The notes under the pieces: generated by a model
The model's database searches: none
Seen by the model: only the letters and a program-made list of their open reading frames with translations
What the model was told of the DNA's origin: nothing
Translations under genes and position numbers: made by a program
Assembly (NCBI RefSeq): GCF_000275825.1
Contig: NZ_JH719942.1
Span: 2,524,343 to 2,561,365, forward strand
Length of the DNA stretch: 37,023 nucleotides
Direction: 5' to 3'
Source: Saprospira grandis DSM 2844
Lineage (GTDB): Bacteria > Bacteroidota > Bacteroidia > Chitinophagales > Saprospiraceae
In this document: piece after piece, positions 15,376 to 24,319 of the stretch
How the letters are laid out: each line of letters starts with the position of its first letter
Position numbering within the stretch: position 1 is the first letter of the stretch

Positions 15376-16878
15376 ATGCATTTGCTTACCGAGAAAGAAC
15401 TAAGTTTAACTGCCCTGCATCAGCTTTGGGCCAAACATACCAAAATTGAATTAACGGACTCCCTTTGGACCAATGTAAAGGCTTGCCGCGATTTTCTAGA
15501 GGAAAAAGTGGCGAATTCAGAAGACTCTTTTTATGGCATCAATACGGGCTTTGGCTCCCTTTGCGATGTCAAAATTGGCAAAGAGGCCCTAAGCGAACTG
15601 CAGCATAATTTAGTCCGCTCTCATGCCTTTGGTACCGGCGATTTGGTGCCCCAAGAGCTGGCCCGCCTCATGCTACTACTCAAAATACAGAATCTGGCCC
15701 AAGGGTTTTCTGGCGTCCGCCCTATTTTACTCCAACGCCTCATTGATAGCTATAATGCAGACCTTATTCCCGTCATTTATCAACTCGGTAGCCTAGGCGC
15801 CTCTGGCGATTTGGCCCCCCTGGCCCACCTTTCTCTCCCCATTTTGGGCGAGGGAGATGTCTATTTTGAAGGGGAATTCATGTCCTCGGCCCAAGCCCTA
15901 GAAAAATTGGGCTGGCAGCCTCTTGCCCTCGAAATGAAGGAGGGCCTAGCCCTGCTCAATGGTACGCAGTTTTCTTTGGCCTATGGCATCTATAGCTACT
16001 GGAAGGCCGAAAAACTCAGCCTTTGGGCCGATAGCATCGCCGCAATCTCTATTGATGGATTTGGGGGCCTGCTCACGCCCTTTGATGAACGCCTGCATCT
16101 TATTCGCCCCCATAATGGCCAATTGCAAACCGCCAAAAATATTAGAACGCTATTGGCCGATTCTCCCCTGATGAAGGCGGAAAAAGAGGTGGTCCAAGAT
16201 CCCTATTCTTTCCGCTGTGTGCCTCAGGTGCATGGGGCCAGCAAAGATGCCCTGCAATATGCCAAAAAGGTACTGACTACCGAGCTCAATAGTGTCACCG
16301 ACAACCCCAATATTTTCCCCGAAACAGATGCCATTCTCTCTGGCGGAAATTTCCACGCCCAACCGCTCGCCCTTACGCTCGATTTTATGGCAATGGCCCT
16401 ATCCGAACTCGGAAGTATCTCGGAACGCCGCCTTTATCAACTCATTGGCGGAAAAAGAGGCCTGCCCGCTTTCCTTACTCCCAATTCGGGCCTGCACTCT
16501 GGCCTGATGATCGGCCAATATACCGCGGCCTCTATCGCTAGCCAAAATAAACAGCTCTGTACCCCCGCTTCTGTAGATTCTCTGGTCTCTTGCAATGGCC
16601 AAGAGGACCATGTGAGTATGGCCGCCAACGCAGGCACCAAACTTTATCGCTTGGTCCATAATCTAGAACGCCTTTTGGCTATTGAACTAATGGCGGCTAT
16701 GCAAAGCCTAGAGTTCAGAACCCTAACTAGCTCTGCTGCTATCGAAAATTGCCGCCAAGCTTTCCGCCAAGTCGTACCCGCCATTGAAGGCGATCGGGTG
16801 TTTGCCCAAGATTTAGCCAAGGCTATTGACTTTATTGCCGAAAAAGATAGCCCCCTGGCCCAATTAATCAATAATTAG
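15376..16878 (+). CDS. hutH: Histidine ammonia-lyase
   Basis: 500 residues, full length. The Ala142-Ser143-Gly144 triad in GSLGASGDLAPLAH forms the self-made MIO electrophile, and Tyr53 in FYGINTGFG is the catalytic base. Further family segments are LQHNLVRSHAFGTG (76-89), ITDNPN-like SVTDNPNIFP (about 309) and the GNFHAQPLALTLDF segment (about 325). It removes ammonia from histidine to give urocanate, the first step of histidine degradation. No hutU, hutI or hutG is next to it, so the pathway is dispersed. Related aromatic ammonia-lyases share the motif, but the overall sequence fits HutH best. Confidence 0.9.
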   Translation: MHLLTEKELSLTALHQLWAKHTKIELTDSLWTNVKACRDFLEEKVANSEDSFYGINTGFGSLCDVKIGKEALSELQHNLVRSHAFGTGDLVPQELARLMLLLKIQNLAQGFSGVRPILLQRLIDSYNADLIPVIYQLGSLGASGDLAPLAHLSLPILGEGDVYFEGEFMSSAQALEKLGWQPLALEMKEGLALLNGTQFSLAYGIYSYWKAEKLSLWADSIAAISIDGFGGLLTPFDERLHLIRPHNGQLQTAKNIRTLLADSPLMKAEKEVVQDPYSFRCVPQVHGASKDALQYAKKVLTTELNSVTDNPNIFPETDAILSGGNFHAQPLALTLDFMAMALSELGSISERRLYQLIGGKRGLPAFLTPNSGLHSGLMIGQYTAASIASQNKQLCTPASVDSLVSCNGQEDHVSMAANAGTKLYRLVHNLERLLAIELMAAMQSLEFRTLTSSAAIENCRQAFRQVVPAIEGDRVFAQDLAKAIDFIAEKDSPLAQLINN

Positions 16879-16916
16879 AGCACTTTTTAGAGGAAAATGA
16901 CCAAGGATAAGGGCAA

Positions 16917-17071
16917 TTTTTTTGGGCCTCCGCTGCGGCTTCGCCTTGCGGCGCTACGCTTTGGGGCTCGCTGTTCGCTCGGCCCTTCGGCAGCTTCGCC
17001 GCCTTGGTCTGGCCTGAGGGCCACCCCGCCGCATCGCTAGGCCTGCGGCCCTTCGGGCCTGCTTACCGCTT
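16917..17071 (+). repeat. GC-rich intergenic element, copy G
   Basis: Begins 39 bp after the hutH stop: T-run, GGGCCTCCGCTGCGGC, GCGGCGCTACGCTTTGGGGC, CTCGCTGTTCGCTCGGCCC, a CGGCAGCTTCGCCGCC hairpin, TTGGTCTGGCC, CCACCCCGCCGCATCGCTAG. It belongs to the CCTCCGCTGCGG subtype shared with H, L and M. Confidence 0.8.
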
Positions 17072-17150
17072 TGGTTATTGTTGGTCCGCCTAACTCCTTG
17101 CTCGGATAGATTAGCTCCCTGGATTAGATAGAATAGCTAAAAAAATACAG

Positions 17151-18287
17151 ATGCTTTATCGTTGGACGACTATATACTTAATTCTTTTTGCCCTAACGGC
17201 TCCAATTGAACAGCCGCTATGGCCTGCCTACTCTAGATTTTGGGCCGAAGCATTTGAGCCCTTTTATCGGGCTTCTGGGGCAGCTTTAGGGATAGATCAG
17301 GGCTACTATGTCTTAGCATCGGATAGTACCGGCTTTTATTTGCACCTAGTTGTTTTGGCTGTGGGCGCGACTTTGCTATTGCTTTGGGACAAAAAAAACT
17401 GGAGCCAGCAGTTTCAGCCTTATTTGCAATTGGGTATAGCCTATTATTTAGGCATGCAACTGGGGCGTTATGGTCTAGACAAACTGCTCAAACAGCAGTT
17501 CTTTTTACCCGAGCCCAACACCTTATATCAGCCTTTGGGCTATATCGAGAAAGATTTAGCTTTTTGGTCGGTTATGGGCAGTTCTTGGAGCTATAGTTTT
17601 TGGACCGGTATAGTAGAAATCTTAGCGGCATTAGCATTATTCTACCGTCCTAGTCGAGCATTGGGAGCTTTGTTAGCGGCTGGGGTCATGGGGCAGGTCT
17701 TGCTGATTAACATCAGCTTTGACATCAACGTCAAGATATATTCGGCTGGGCTTTTATGGATGGCCTTATATCTTTTTTGGCCCAGATTAAAAGGGCTTTG
17801 GGCTTGGTCTAGCGGGCAGGCTTTGGCGGCAAAACAGTCCTTAGGGCCTAGTTTTCGCAAAGGGCAAAAAAGAGTGCTCAAAACAAGCCTCCTCCTATTG
17901 ATCCTTCTGAATATTGCTTGGCCCTATCGGCATCGGCAGCATTGGAACGACGATTTGGAGCCTAGGCCCCCTTTGCATGGGGCCTATGCCCTAGAAAATG
18001 GCCAACAGTTTTATATCCATCGCCGGGGCTACTGGATCATGCAGCAGGGGAGGAGGCAAAAGAGTTATCGCTTGCGCTATTTGCCCAAAGATGGCCTTGC
18101 CCTTTATGATTTGCAGAGCGATAGCCTTTGGGCGCGTTTATATTATCGCCAAACTAGTGACCAACTCTTCTTATTTGGAAAATGGGCGGGCCAAGAGGTG
18201 TCTTGGCGGGCCAATACCTTAATGTACAGGGAACTACCGCTTTTGCAGCCCGCCCAACATTGGCGGGTAGAAGATTGGCGGGAATAA
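17151..18287 (+). CDS. Membrane protein with DoxX-like region
   Basis: 378 residues. The N-terminal 240 residues contain several hydrophobic helices (about 3-18, 62-80, 94-112, 145-162, 168-188, 195-210), with a DoxX-like pattern in YYLGMQLGRYGLDKLLKQQF and TGIVEILAALALFYRPSRALGALLAAGVMGQVLLINISFDINVKIYSAGLL. A further helix near 238-250 leads into a soluble C-terminal domain of about 125 residues with many aromatic and basic residues (QKSYRLRYLPKDGLALYDL). The function is unknown; DoxX-like proteins are often linked to quinone or thiosulfate metabolism. ATG 17151 precedes the first hydrophobic helix. It is a single-gene unit closed by a strong hairpin. Confidence 0.78.
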   Translation: MLYRWTTIYLILFALTAPIEQPLWPAYSRFWAEAFEPFYRASGAALGIDQGYYVLASDSTGFYLHLVVLAVGATLLLLWDKKNWSQQFQPYLQLGIAYYLGMQLGRYGLDKLLKQQFFLPEPNTLYQPLGYIEKDLAFWSVMGSSWSYSFWTGIVEILAALALFYRPSRALGALLAAGVMGQVLLINISFDINVKIYSAGLLWMALYLFWPRLKGLWAWSSGQALAAKQSLGPSFRKGQKRVLKTSLLLLILLNIAWPYRHRQHWNDDLEPRPPLHGAYALENGQQFYIHRRGYWIMQQGRRQKSYRLRYLPKDGLALYDLQSDSLWARLYYRQTSDQLFLFGKWAGQEVSWRANTLMYRELPLLQPAQHWRVEDWRE

Positions 18288-18289
18288 AA

Positions 18290-18320
18290 AAGGCCCAACT
18301 CCAATAAGGAGTTGGGCCTT
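18290..18320. terminator. Bidirectional terminator between the DoxX-like gene and gldC
   Basis: 13-bp perfect stem AAGGCCCAACTCC / GGAGTTGGGCCTT with a 5-nt AATAA loop, flanked by A- and T-rich ends. It sits between two convergent genes, 3 bp after one stop and 18 bp before the other. Confidence 0.85.
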
Positions 18321-18337
18321 TGGCTTTGCTTTTGGAC

Positions 18338-18694
18338 CTACTTTTTGGGTAGGGTTTCTGTTTTTTCGCCAAAGTACTGGACAAAGCGCATAAAATCGTT
18401 GCTCAGTTGTTGGTTATTGGTGGCCCGATAATAAGTATCGGCTAGGCCGCGTAGGGTTTGGTACATAAAGCGGTCCATTTCATTGACCTGCATCTCGAGG
18501 GTCCAGAGGTCAATTTTGAGGGTATCTTTATGAGCTTTATCGAAGAGCGAGATCAGCATGGCCTTGCATTCTTCGGGGCCGTTTTGGCTATCGGAGGCTT
18601 CCCATTCAATTTTGATGGGGGTACGATCGGCATTGAGGCCGACAGTCAATTGAATATTATTTTCTTGGACCACTTTGTTGGTATCTTTTCCCAT
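18338..18694 (-). CDS. gldC: Gliding motility protein GldC
   Basis: 118 residues. The sequence fits GldC of gliding Bacteroidota along its length: an N-terminal beta-like part (NIQLTVGLNADRTPIKIEWEASD), then ECKAMLISLFDKAHKDTLKIDLWTLEMQVNEMDRFMYQTLRGLADTYYRATNN. It has no signal peptide, so it is cytoplasmic. In Flavobacterium johnsoniae GldC supports efficient gliding together with the GldA-N machinery and is often cytosolic and small. It is the last gene of an operon after dapF, separated by 9 bp. The identification is from recall of the family pattern (IDLWT..M.V.EM, RATN). Confidence 0.82.
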   Translation of the reverse strand: MGKDTNKVVQENNIQLTVGLNADRTPIKIEWEASDSQNGPEECKAMLISLFDKAHKDTLKIDLWTLEMQVNEMDRFMYQTLRGLADTYYRATNNQQLSNDFMRFVQYFGEKTETLPKK

Positions 18695-18703
18695 GATTCA
18701 CTT

Positions 18704-19501
18704 TTATTTTTGGAGGCCGAAATACTGGCCTTGAAAAACGGCTTGGGCGGGGCCCAACAGCCAAATATTTTTAATTTCTTCTTGGTAATCAAACTCTACG
18801 GCTAGTTCTCCGCCTTTGGCGCGGACCTCTATGCGCTGATGGCCTTTTGTTTTTGGGCCATGTTGTAGAAAGTGGGCAATAGCGGCGGCGGTAACGCCGG
18901 TGCCGCAGGCCAAAGTTTCATTTTCGACCCCTCTTTCGTAGGTGGCAATTTGGAGTTGTTTAGGGCCGAGGACTTCCACAAAATTGACATTTGCGCCTTT
19001 TTCTCCATAGGGAGCGGCATAGCGAATTTTTCGGCCTTCTTGGACCACATCGACGGCTTCGGATTGGGCCACAAACTCAATATGATGAGGAGAGCCTGTA
19101 TCTAAAAAGCAGTGCGTATCGGTCAGAAGCAAATCCTGATAATCCTGCATTTCTAGGGCGATATAATTGGGGGCTAAGAGCTTTGCATGGTGCAGGCCAT
19201 CTACGGCCATAAAGCTACAGCTATTTTCAAAGAGGCCCAAATAATGCGCAAAAGCGACCAAAGCCCTTCCGCCATTGCCGCACATACTGCTAGGGGCGCC
19301 ATCGGCATTAAAATAGACCATCTTAAAGTCTGTAGAAGCATCTGTTTCTAAGAGCATAATGCCATCGGCTCCAATGCCAAACTGCCGATGGCAGATGCGG
19401 GAAATTTCTTGGGCCGAAAAAGACAACTGCCCATTTCGGTTGTCAAAGATGACAAAATCATTGCCTGCTGCTTGATATTTATAGAAAGGAATGGCTGACA
19501 T
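18704..19501 (-). CDS. dapF: Diaminopimelate epimerase
   Basis: 265 residues, normal length. The two catalytic cysteines are Cys74 in SSMCGNGGRA and Cys199 in ETLACGTGVTAAA, the hallmark of the two-base racemase mechanism. The N-terminus FYKYQAAGNDFVIFDN and the RQFGIGADG segment are standard. It converts LL- to meso-diaminopimelate in the lysine and peptidoglycan pathway in the cytoplasm. It lies 42 bp after a small membrane-protein gene and 9 bp before gldC on the same strand. Confidence 0.95.
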   Translation of the reverse strand: MSAIPFYKYQAAGNDFVIFDNRNGQLSFSAQEISRICHRQFGIGADGIMLLETDASTDFKMVYFNADGAPSSMCGNGGRALVAFAHYLGLFENSCSFMAVDGLHHAKLLAPNYIALEMQDYQDLLLTDTHCFLDTGSPHHIEFVAQSEAVDVVQEGRKIRYAAPYGEKGANVNFVEVLGPKQLQIATYERGVENETLACGTGVTAAAIAHFLQHGPKTKGHQRIEVRAKGGELAVEFDYQEEIKNIWLLGPAQAVFQGQYFGLQK

Positions 19502-19543
19502 TTTAAAGCAATGTTAAAGAAGGGTGAAAAAAGAAAGGCCTAG

Positions 19544-19825
19544 CTAGTTTGCTGTATCTTTTTGATGGTGCAAGCTATTTTGTTCAATATGCCGGGAGGG
19601 GGTGGCCTCAAACTGTTGTTTTTTGAGGTCAATTTTACCCGTCCAAACGCCATAGGCGGCAAAGGCAAAAACAGCTAAAAGGAAAGCGAGGCCGAAATAG
19701 GTAAACTTCCAGCCCCAAATATTGCCCATATATTCTTTTCTGTTCTTGCCAAAGACTTGGTCTAAGGCTGCTTCTCTCCGCTCTTTGCGGTTCATGCCCT
19801 CATAGGGGTTTGGTTTTTTTCTCAT
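19544..19825 (-). CDS. Small single-pass membrane protein, unknown
   Basis: 93 residues. A basic N-terminus (MRKKPNPYEGMNRKERREAA) is followed by one hydrophobic helix near residues 43-62 and a polar, His-containing tail. The positive charge before the helix suggests N-in topology. I recognise no family. It is the first gene of the dapF-gldC operon. Confidence 0.7.
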   Translation of the reverse strand: MRKKPNPYEGMNRKERREAALDQVFGKNRKEYMGNIWGWKFTYFGLAFLLAVFAFAAYGVWTGKIDLKKQQFEATPSRHIEQNSLHHQKDTAN

Positions 19826-19887
19826 AGCTTAATAGGCGTTTTTTATGGGGGTAGGGGAGTCGTTTGGGCTTCAGCAGATTTTAAGAA

Positions 19888-20033
19888 TGGCCGAAGGCCA
19901 GATGGCCTAGCGATGTGTAGGGGTGGCCCGCAGGGCCAGACCGAGCCGCTGAAAGCGGCGAAGGGCCGAGCGAGCAGCGAGCCCCGAAACGTAGCGCCCT
20001 GAGCCCTCGAGGGTGAAGGGAGGCCCCAAAAAG
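19888..20033 (-). repeat. GC-rich intergenic element, copy H
   Basis: Minus-strand reading: GGGGCCTCCCTTC, a CCTCGAGGG hairpin, GGCGCTACGTTTCGGGGCTC, GCTGCTCGCTCGGCCC, a CGCCGCTTTCAGCGGC hairpin, TCGGTCTGGCC, CCACCCCTACACATCGCTAG. It lies between two divergent genes, filling most of 19826-20163, so unlike most copies it does not follow a gene end. Confidence 0.8.
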
Positions 20034-20163
20034 GTAAAAAAAGACAAATGCAGTAAACTTCTGGCAGTTTTTCTCTTCAAAGCTGCAAAAGTATGAACTT
20101 CAGTTAGGATTTTAAAGTTTAAAATCAGATCTTCTAAATCAGCATCTAATCTATATATAGCTT

Positions 20164-21621
20164 ATGAGAAATGGAATTATCCTATTGGCGGTTTCGATAT
20201 TGAGTTCGGGATTGACCTTAGGGGTTTATAAAACCTGTCTAGAAAAAGAACGTCCCGCCGGCCAAGAAGTGATTGTGCGGGAATTTGTGCCTAAATACCA
20301 AGCGACTTATTATAATGATAGCCCTTATGGCAGTCCCTTGACGGATCGGCCCAAGGATTTTAAGGCGGCGGCCAATTTGGCTCGGCCTTCGGTGGTGCAT
20401 ATTCAGTCTAATGGGGGCAATGAGGAGTTATTTGATTTTGGCTCTGGGGCTTCGGGTTCTGGGGTAATTATTAGTAAGGATGGCTATATGCTGACGAACA
20501 ACCATGTGGTGGAAGGGGCTCGGCAGGTAGAGGTGACCTTGAATGACCGTAGAAAATACAAGGCGAAGGTGATTGGGACCGATCCTTCTACGGATTTGGC
20601 CGTGATTAAGGTAGAAGAAGAGGAGTTGGATGGTCGCGAGCTGCCTGTTTTGGGTTTTGCCAATTCGGATCAGCTGCAGGTGGGCGAATGGGTATTGGCT
20701 GTGGGCAATCCCTTTAACTTGACCTCTACGGTAACGGCGGGGATTGTGTCGGCTAAGGGCCGTAACATTGATATTTTGGAGGGAACTTATTCTATTGAGT
20801 CTTTTATTCAGACCGATGCGGCGGTGAATCCGGGGAATAGTGGTGGCGCTTTGATTGATGCAGAGGGCCGTTTGGTGGGGATTAACACTGCTATTATTAC
20901 TCGTTCGGGCCGCTATGAGGGCTATTCTTTTGCGGTGCCGGTCAATTTGGCGCGTAAAGTGGCCAAAGATCTGATTGAATATGGAGAGGTCCAGAGAGGA
21001 TTTTTGGGCGTAACGATTCGAGATGTGAGCAATGAGTTGGCCAAAGAAATGTCGCTTACTTCCTTGGATGGGGTGTATTTGGACCGGGTTAATGCAGGCA
21101 GTGCAGCCGAAGAAGGCGGCCTAAAGTCAGGCGATATTATTACGCATGTAAATAATGTAAAGGTGAAGAGTTCGCCAGAACTGCAAGAGCAGGTGGGGCT
21201 TTTCCGTCCTGGGCAAGAGGTGGCCATCATTTATTTCCGAGATGGAAAATCTTATGAAACGAAGGTGGAGCTCAAGAATGCCTCTAATGGCAATAGCATT
21301 GAGGACAAGCCTCGTTCGGAGCGTTTTAGAAATGAGGAAACCGTATTGCAAGAGCTGGGCATTGATATTCGCCCGCTTAATAGCAAAGAGCGTCGCCGCT
21401 TGGATGTAGACAAGGGCCTAATTGTGACGAAAATCCGTTCGGCTAGCCTAATGGAAAGTACCAATATGGACCGCGACTTTATCATTGAGACGGTAAATGG
21501 GGAAAAAGTAGAAACTGAAGCAGAATTTATTCAGGCTATTATTCAGGCCGAGGATGAAGTGAAACTAGATGGTTTTTATGAGAACTTTAGTGGCGATTAT
21601 AGCTACTTGTTTAATAAATAG
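20164..21621 (+). CDS. HtrA/DegP-family periplasmic serine protease
   Basis: 485 residues. An N-terminal signal or membrane anchor spans residues 4-22. The trypsin-like domain has the catalytic triad His114 (TNNHVV), Asp144 (STDLAVIKV) and Ser226 (NPGNSGGAL). Two PDZ domains follow: the first around 270-370 (RGFLGVTIRDVS..GVYLDRVNAGSAAEEGGLKSGDIITHVN), the second around 390-475 (LGIDIRPL..GLIVTKIRSASLMES). This order is that of DegP/DegQ, envelope protein quality-control proteases and chaperones. It is preceded by repeat H and followed by a strong terminator. I cannot tell DegP from DegQ, so no symbol is given. Confidence 0.93.
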   Translation: MRNGIILLAVSILSSGLTLGVYKTCLEKERPAGQEVIVREFVPKYQATYYNDSPYGSPLTDRPKDFKAAANLARPSVVHIQSNGGNEELFDFGSGASGSGVIISKDGYMLTNNHVVEGARQVEVTLNDRRKYKAKVIGTDPSTDLAVIKVEEEELDGRELPVLGFANSDQLQVGEWVLAVGNPFNLTSTVTAGIVSAKGRNIDILEGTYSIESFIQTDAAVNPGNSGGALIDAEGRLVGINTAIITRSGRYEGYSFAVPVNLARKVAKDLIEYGEVQRGFLGVTIRDVSNELAKEMSLTSLDGVYLDRVNAGSAAEEGGLKSGDIITHVNNVKVKSSPELQEQVGLFRPGQEVAIIYFRDGKSYETKVELKNASNGNSIEDKPRSERFRNEETVLQELGIDIRPLNSKERRRLDVDKGLIVTKIRSASLMESTNMDRDFIIETVNGEKVETEAEFIQAIIQAEDEVKLDGFYENFSGDYSYLFNK

Positions 21622-21648
21622 GCCGCTTAGTTTTAAGCTGTCATAGTT

Positions 21649-21681
21649 GGCCCAGCCTATTTATAGGCTGGGCCTTTTTTT
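21649..21681 (+). terminator. Intrinsic terminator of the HtrA gene
   Basis: 11-bp stem GGCCCAGCCTA / TAGGCTGGGCC with a 4-nt loop followed by seven T, 28 bp after the stop codon. Confidence 0.88.
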
Positions 21682-21782
21682 GTAGAGGAACTAACTTTTG
21701 GCTTTCTGGGGTATAAATTGCACAGAACTCTGTATAGCGTTTCTATCTTCGGACAAATTCTCCACAAAATTTATATTATTTT

Positions 21783-23816
21783 ATGCGTTATTTAATCATC
21801 CTCAGTTGTTTTCTCCCTCATCTCCTGGCGGCCCAATCGATACAGTGGGCGGCTGTGGTTTTTGACAAATCCTCTGAACTGGCCTTGGCCAAAAACAAAG
21901 GGCAGTATGTGGCCAAGGAAGTTTTGGGCAGCCCTTCGGTCATTGCCGAAAGTTGTAAAGGGACGCCTTGTGCTTGGACGCCCAAGTCAAAATCTAATGG
22001 AGATGGCGAGTTTATTAAAGTGGGCTATAAAAGGCCTCAAAAGGTAAAACAGATTACGGTTTCCGAAGCCTTTAATCCTGGTGCGATTGAAAAAATTGTG
22101 GCCTATGGCAGCAGGGGAGAGGTTCGCTTGATTTTTGAGCAAACGCCCAAATTGAGCAAGGAAAATAAAGACCGCAAGGGCAAACTGACCAAATTTGTTT
22201 TAGAAGAAAAGACAGATTTTCTGGTCTCTGCCATTCAGCTCCAACTCAATACCCGTATGGTTTACGGCTACAATCAGATTGATGCCATTGGCATTTCTGA
22301 GGAAGAGGTAGATTATCGGGTAGAGGTACAAACTGTGGCTGGAGCCGATGAGGTAGATGATCCGGTCAATCTTGGGGCAAACATCAATAGCCCAACCGAT
22401 GAATTGGCCCCCTTGATTTCTCCCGATGGCCAACTACTTTATTATACCCGCCAAAATCACCCTGATAATCTAGGCGATAAAGGCAAGCAAGATGTTTGGT
22501 GCGCAAAATTGGGCGAAGATGGGCAGTTTTTGCCCGCCGAAAATATTGGGGCCCCCATCAATAATGAGCGCAATAACTCTATTTGTTCGGTAACTCCCGA
22601 TGGCCAAACCCTCTTGGTCCTCAATGTCTATAAAAAAGATGGGGGCTCGGAGAAGGGGCTTTCTTTTTCGCATAAGGAGGGGGCCGACCGCTGGTCTTTT
22701 CCCGAGGCTTTAGAAATTGAAGACTACTATAACCACAATAAGTTTGGCGAGTATAATCTGGCCAATGATGGCAAGACCTTGGTCCTGGCCATCGAGCGAG
22801 ACGATACGGAGGGGGCCAAAGATATTTATGTTTCTTTTAGAGAGGAAGATGGCAGCTGGACCGCCCCCCTGCATACGGGAAAGGTCCTCAATACTGCCGC
22901 TTCAGAGCTTTCTCCCTATTTGGCAGCCGATGGCAAAACGCTCTATTTTGCCAGTTCTGGCCGGCCTGGTTATGGACATGCCGATATGTTTATGAGCCGC
23001 CGTTTAGATGATAGCTGGACCAATTGGTCGGAGCCCCTGAACTTGGGCCCCAAACTCAATACGCCCAATTTTGACGCCTACTACTCTTTGCCTGCTTCTG
23101 GCGAATATGCCTTTTTCTCTTCTAGTGAAAACTCTTTGGGCAAAACCGATATCATGAAGGTGCAATTGCCCGAGGCGGCCCGGCCAGAGGCCGTATTATT
23201 GGTCCGTGGCCGAGTATTTAACGCCCTAGACAGCACGCCTTTGGCCGCCTCGGTGCAGTACGAAAGCTTGGGCAAAGAGGGGCCTTCTGGCATTGCCCGC
23301 TCCAACCCCAAGACGGGGGCCTATAGCTTGGTTTTGCCTTCTGGGACCAACTACGGATTTTTGGCCCAAAAGGATAAATTTCTCTCAGAAAGTAAATCGA
23401 TTGATTTGCCCAAGGCCGTAGAATATAAAGAAGTGCGGGTAGACCTTTATTTGCACCCCATTCAGAAGGGGGCCAAGATTCGCCTCAACAATATTTTCTT
23501 TGATACCAATAAGTATAATCTTAAGGAAGAGGGCCAAAAAGAACTGGACCGCCTCTTGGCCCTGATGGCCCAATATCCAGAAATGAAGATTGAAATTGGG
23601 GGACATACCGACAGCCGAGGAAGCTTGGCCGCCAACCAAACGCTTTCTAATCATCGGGCAAAGGCCGTAGTGGATTACCTCCAAGAGCATGGGATTTCGG
23701 CTAAGCGCATGAAGGCCAAAGGCTATGGAGAAAATGATCCTACGGCCAGCAATGAAACTGAAGAAGGCCGTGCCTTTAATCGAAGAATTGAATTGAAGGT
23801 ATTGGAGTTGGATTAA
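21783..23816 (+). CDS. OmpA-family envelope protein with PD40 propeller and discoidin-like N-terminus
   Basis: 677 residues. Signal peptide 1-18 (MRYLIILSCFLPHLLAAQ). Residues about 19-175 look like a carbohydrate-binding or discoidin-type beta domain (GEFIKVGYKRPQKVKQITVSEAFNPGAIEKIVAYG). Residues about 200-475 carry PD40/WD40-like propeller blades (LAPLISPDGQLLYYTRQ, ICSVTPDGQTLLVLN, LSPYLAADGKTLYFASSG). Residues about 477-555 resemble a carboxypeptidase regulatory-like beta sandwich. The C-terminal 115 residues are an OmpA peptidoglycan-binding domain (FFDTNKYNLKEEG, IGGHTDSRGSLAANQTLSNHRAKAV, NRRIEL). The propeller, CpxD-like and OmpA order resembles PorE of type IX secretion, but the N-terminal TPR of PorE is missing, so I do not assign it. 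It should tie an envelope complex to the cell wall. Confidence 0.88.
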   Translation: MRYLIILSCFLPHLLAAQSIQWAAVVFDKSSELALAKNKGQYVAKEVLGSPSVIAESCKGTPCAWTPKSKSNGDGEFIKVGYKRPQKVKQITVSEAFNPGAIEKIVAYGSRGEVRLIFEQTPKLSKENKDRKGKLTKFVLEEKTDFLVSAIQLQLNTRMVYGYNQIDAIGISEEEVDYRVEVQTVAGADEVDDPVNLGANINSPTDELAPLISPDGQLLYYTRQNHPDNLGDKGKQDVWCAKLGEDGQFLPAENIGAPINNERNNSICSVTPDGQTLLVLNVYKKDGGSEKGLSFSHKEGADRWSFPEALEIEDYYNHNKFGEYNLANDGKTLVLAIERDDTEGAKDIYVSFREEDGSWTAPLHTGKVLNTAASELSPYLAADGKTLYFASSGRPGYGHADMFMSRRLDDSWTNWSEPLNLGPKLNTPNFDAYYSLPASGEYAFFSSSENSLGKTDIMKVQLPEAARPEAVLLVRGRVFNALDSTPLAASVQYESLGKEGPSGIARSNPKTGAYSLVLPSGTNYGFLAQKDKFLSESKSIDLPKAVEYKEVRVDLYLHPIQKGAKIRLNNIFFDTNKYNLKEEGQKELDRLLALMAQYPEMKIEIGGHTDSRGSLAANQTLSNHRAKAVVDYLQEHGISAKRMKAKGYGENDPTASNETEEGRAFNRRIELKVLELD

Positions 23817-23819
23817 GGG

Positions 23820-24050
23820 ATTTTGGGGCTTCCCCTTCCGTCGGGTTAAAACCCAAGGCAAAGCGGTATCGCTTTGCGAAGCTATATAAAATGAGGGTTA
23901 AAACCCTCATGAGTTTTCGGTCGGGTCGGGCTGTGGCGCAGCTCGCAGGTCTGCTCGGCCCTGCGCTTTTTTTCGCTTTGCTCAAAAAGCTGGGTCTGGC
24001 CCTTCGGGCCACTGCTATCCATCCCTAAGCCGATTAGGGCCTTGCGGCCC
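23820..24050 (+). repeat. GC-rich intergenic element, copy I (with extra hairpins)
   Basis: Opens 4 bp after the OmpA-family stop with TTTTGGGGCTTCCCC. An insertion follows that holds hairpins CGGGTTAAAACCC, AAAGCGGTATCGCTTT and GAGGGTTAAAACCCTC. The family core then resumes: TCGGGCTGTGGCGCAGCTCG, AGGTCTGCTCGGCCCTGC, a TTTTTTCGCTTTGCTCAAAAA hairpin, GGGTCTGGCC and ATCCCTAAGCC. Confidence 0.8.
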
Positions 24051-24051
24051 T

Positions 24052-24086
24052 AGCGCTGACTAAACTTCGTTTAGCAGCGCTTTTTT
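24052..24086 (+). terminator. Intrinsic terminator after copy I
   Basis: Stem AGCGCTGACTAAAC / GTTTAGCAGCGCT around a TTC loop, with one unpaired A and six T after it. It would end any transcript of the OmpA-family gene that reads through repeat I, which places the whole repeat in its 3' untranslated region. Confidence 0.78.
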
Positions 24087-24100
24087 AATTGGTCCAATTG

Positions 24101-24259
24101 CGGCAGACAGGCGGCGCAGCCGCCGCAAAGGAGCGTAGCGACTGGCCTAGGGGCCTGAAAGGGTGGCCGCAGGCCAGACCGAAGCCCGAAGGGCTGAAGG
24201 GCCGAGCAGACCTGCGAGCCCGGCAAGGGCCCGGCCGCCGCAGGCGGCAGGCCCCAAAA
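24101..24259 (-). repeat. GC-rich intergenic element, copy J
   Basis: Minus-strand reading: eight T, GGGGCCTGCCGCCTGCGG, GGGCTCGCAGGTCTGCTCGG, a CCCTTCAGCCCTTCGGGC hairpin, TCGGTCTGGCC, GGCCACCC. It starts directly at the terminator of the lipoprotein operon. I and J together fill 23817-24319; no gene seen. Confidence 0.8.
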
Positions 24260-24262
24260 AAA

Positions 24263-24291
24263 ACAGCAACTACTGCATCAGTAGCTGCTGT
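24263..24291 (-). terminator. Terminator of the lipoprotein pair
   Basis: ACAGCAACTACTG pairs with CAGTAGCTGCTGT (one internal mismatch) around a CAT loop, followed on the minus strand by a run of nine T that is also the start of repeat J. Confidence 0.8.
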
Positions 24292-24319
24292 CCTAGTAGA
24301 AAGTAGGCTAGACTAAAAC

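Noticed and set aside
16399-16659. Minus-strand frames inside hutH and similar frames antisense to dapF, HtrA and the ketosynthase
   Set aside because: They are opposite-strand shadows of genes with complete catalytic motifs.
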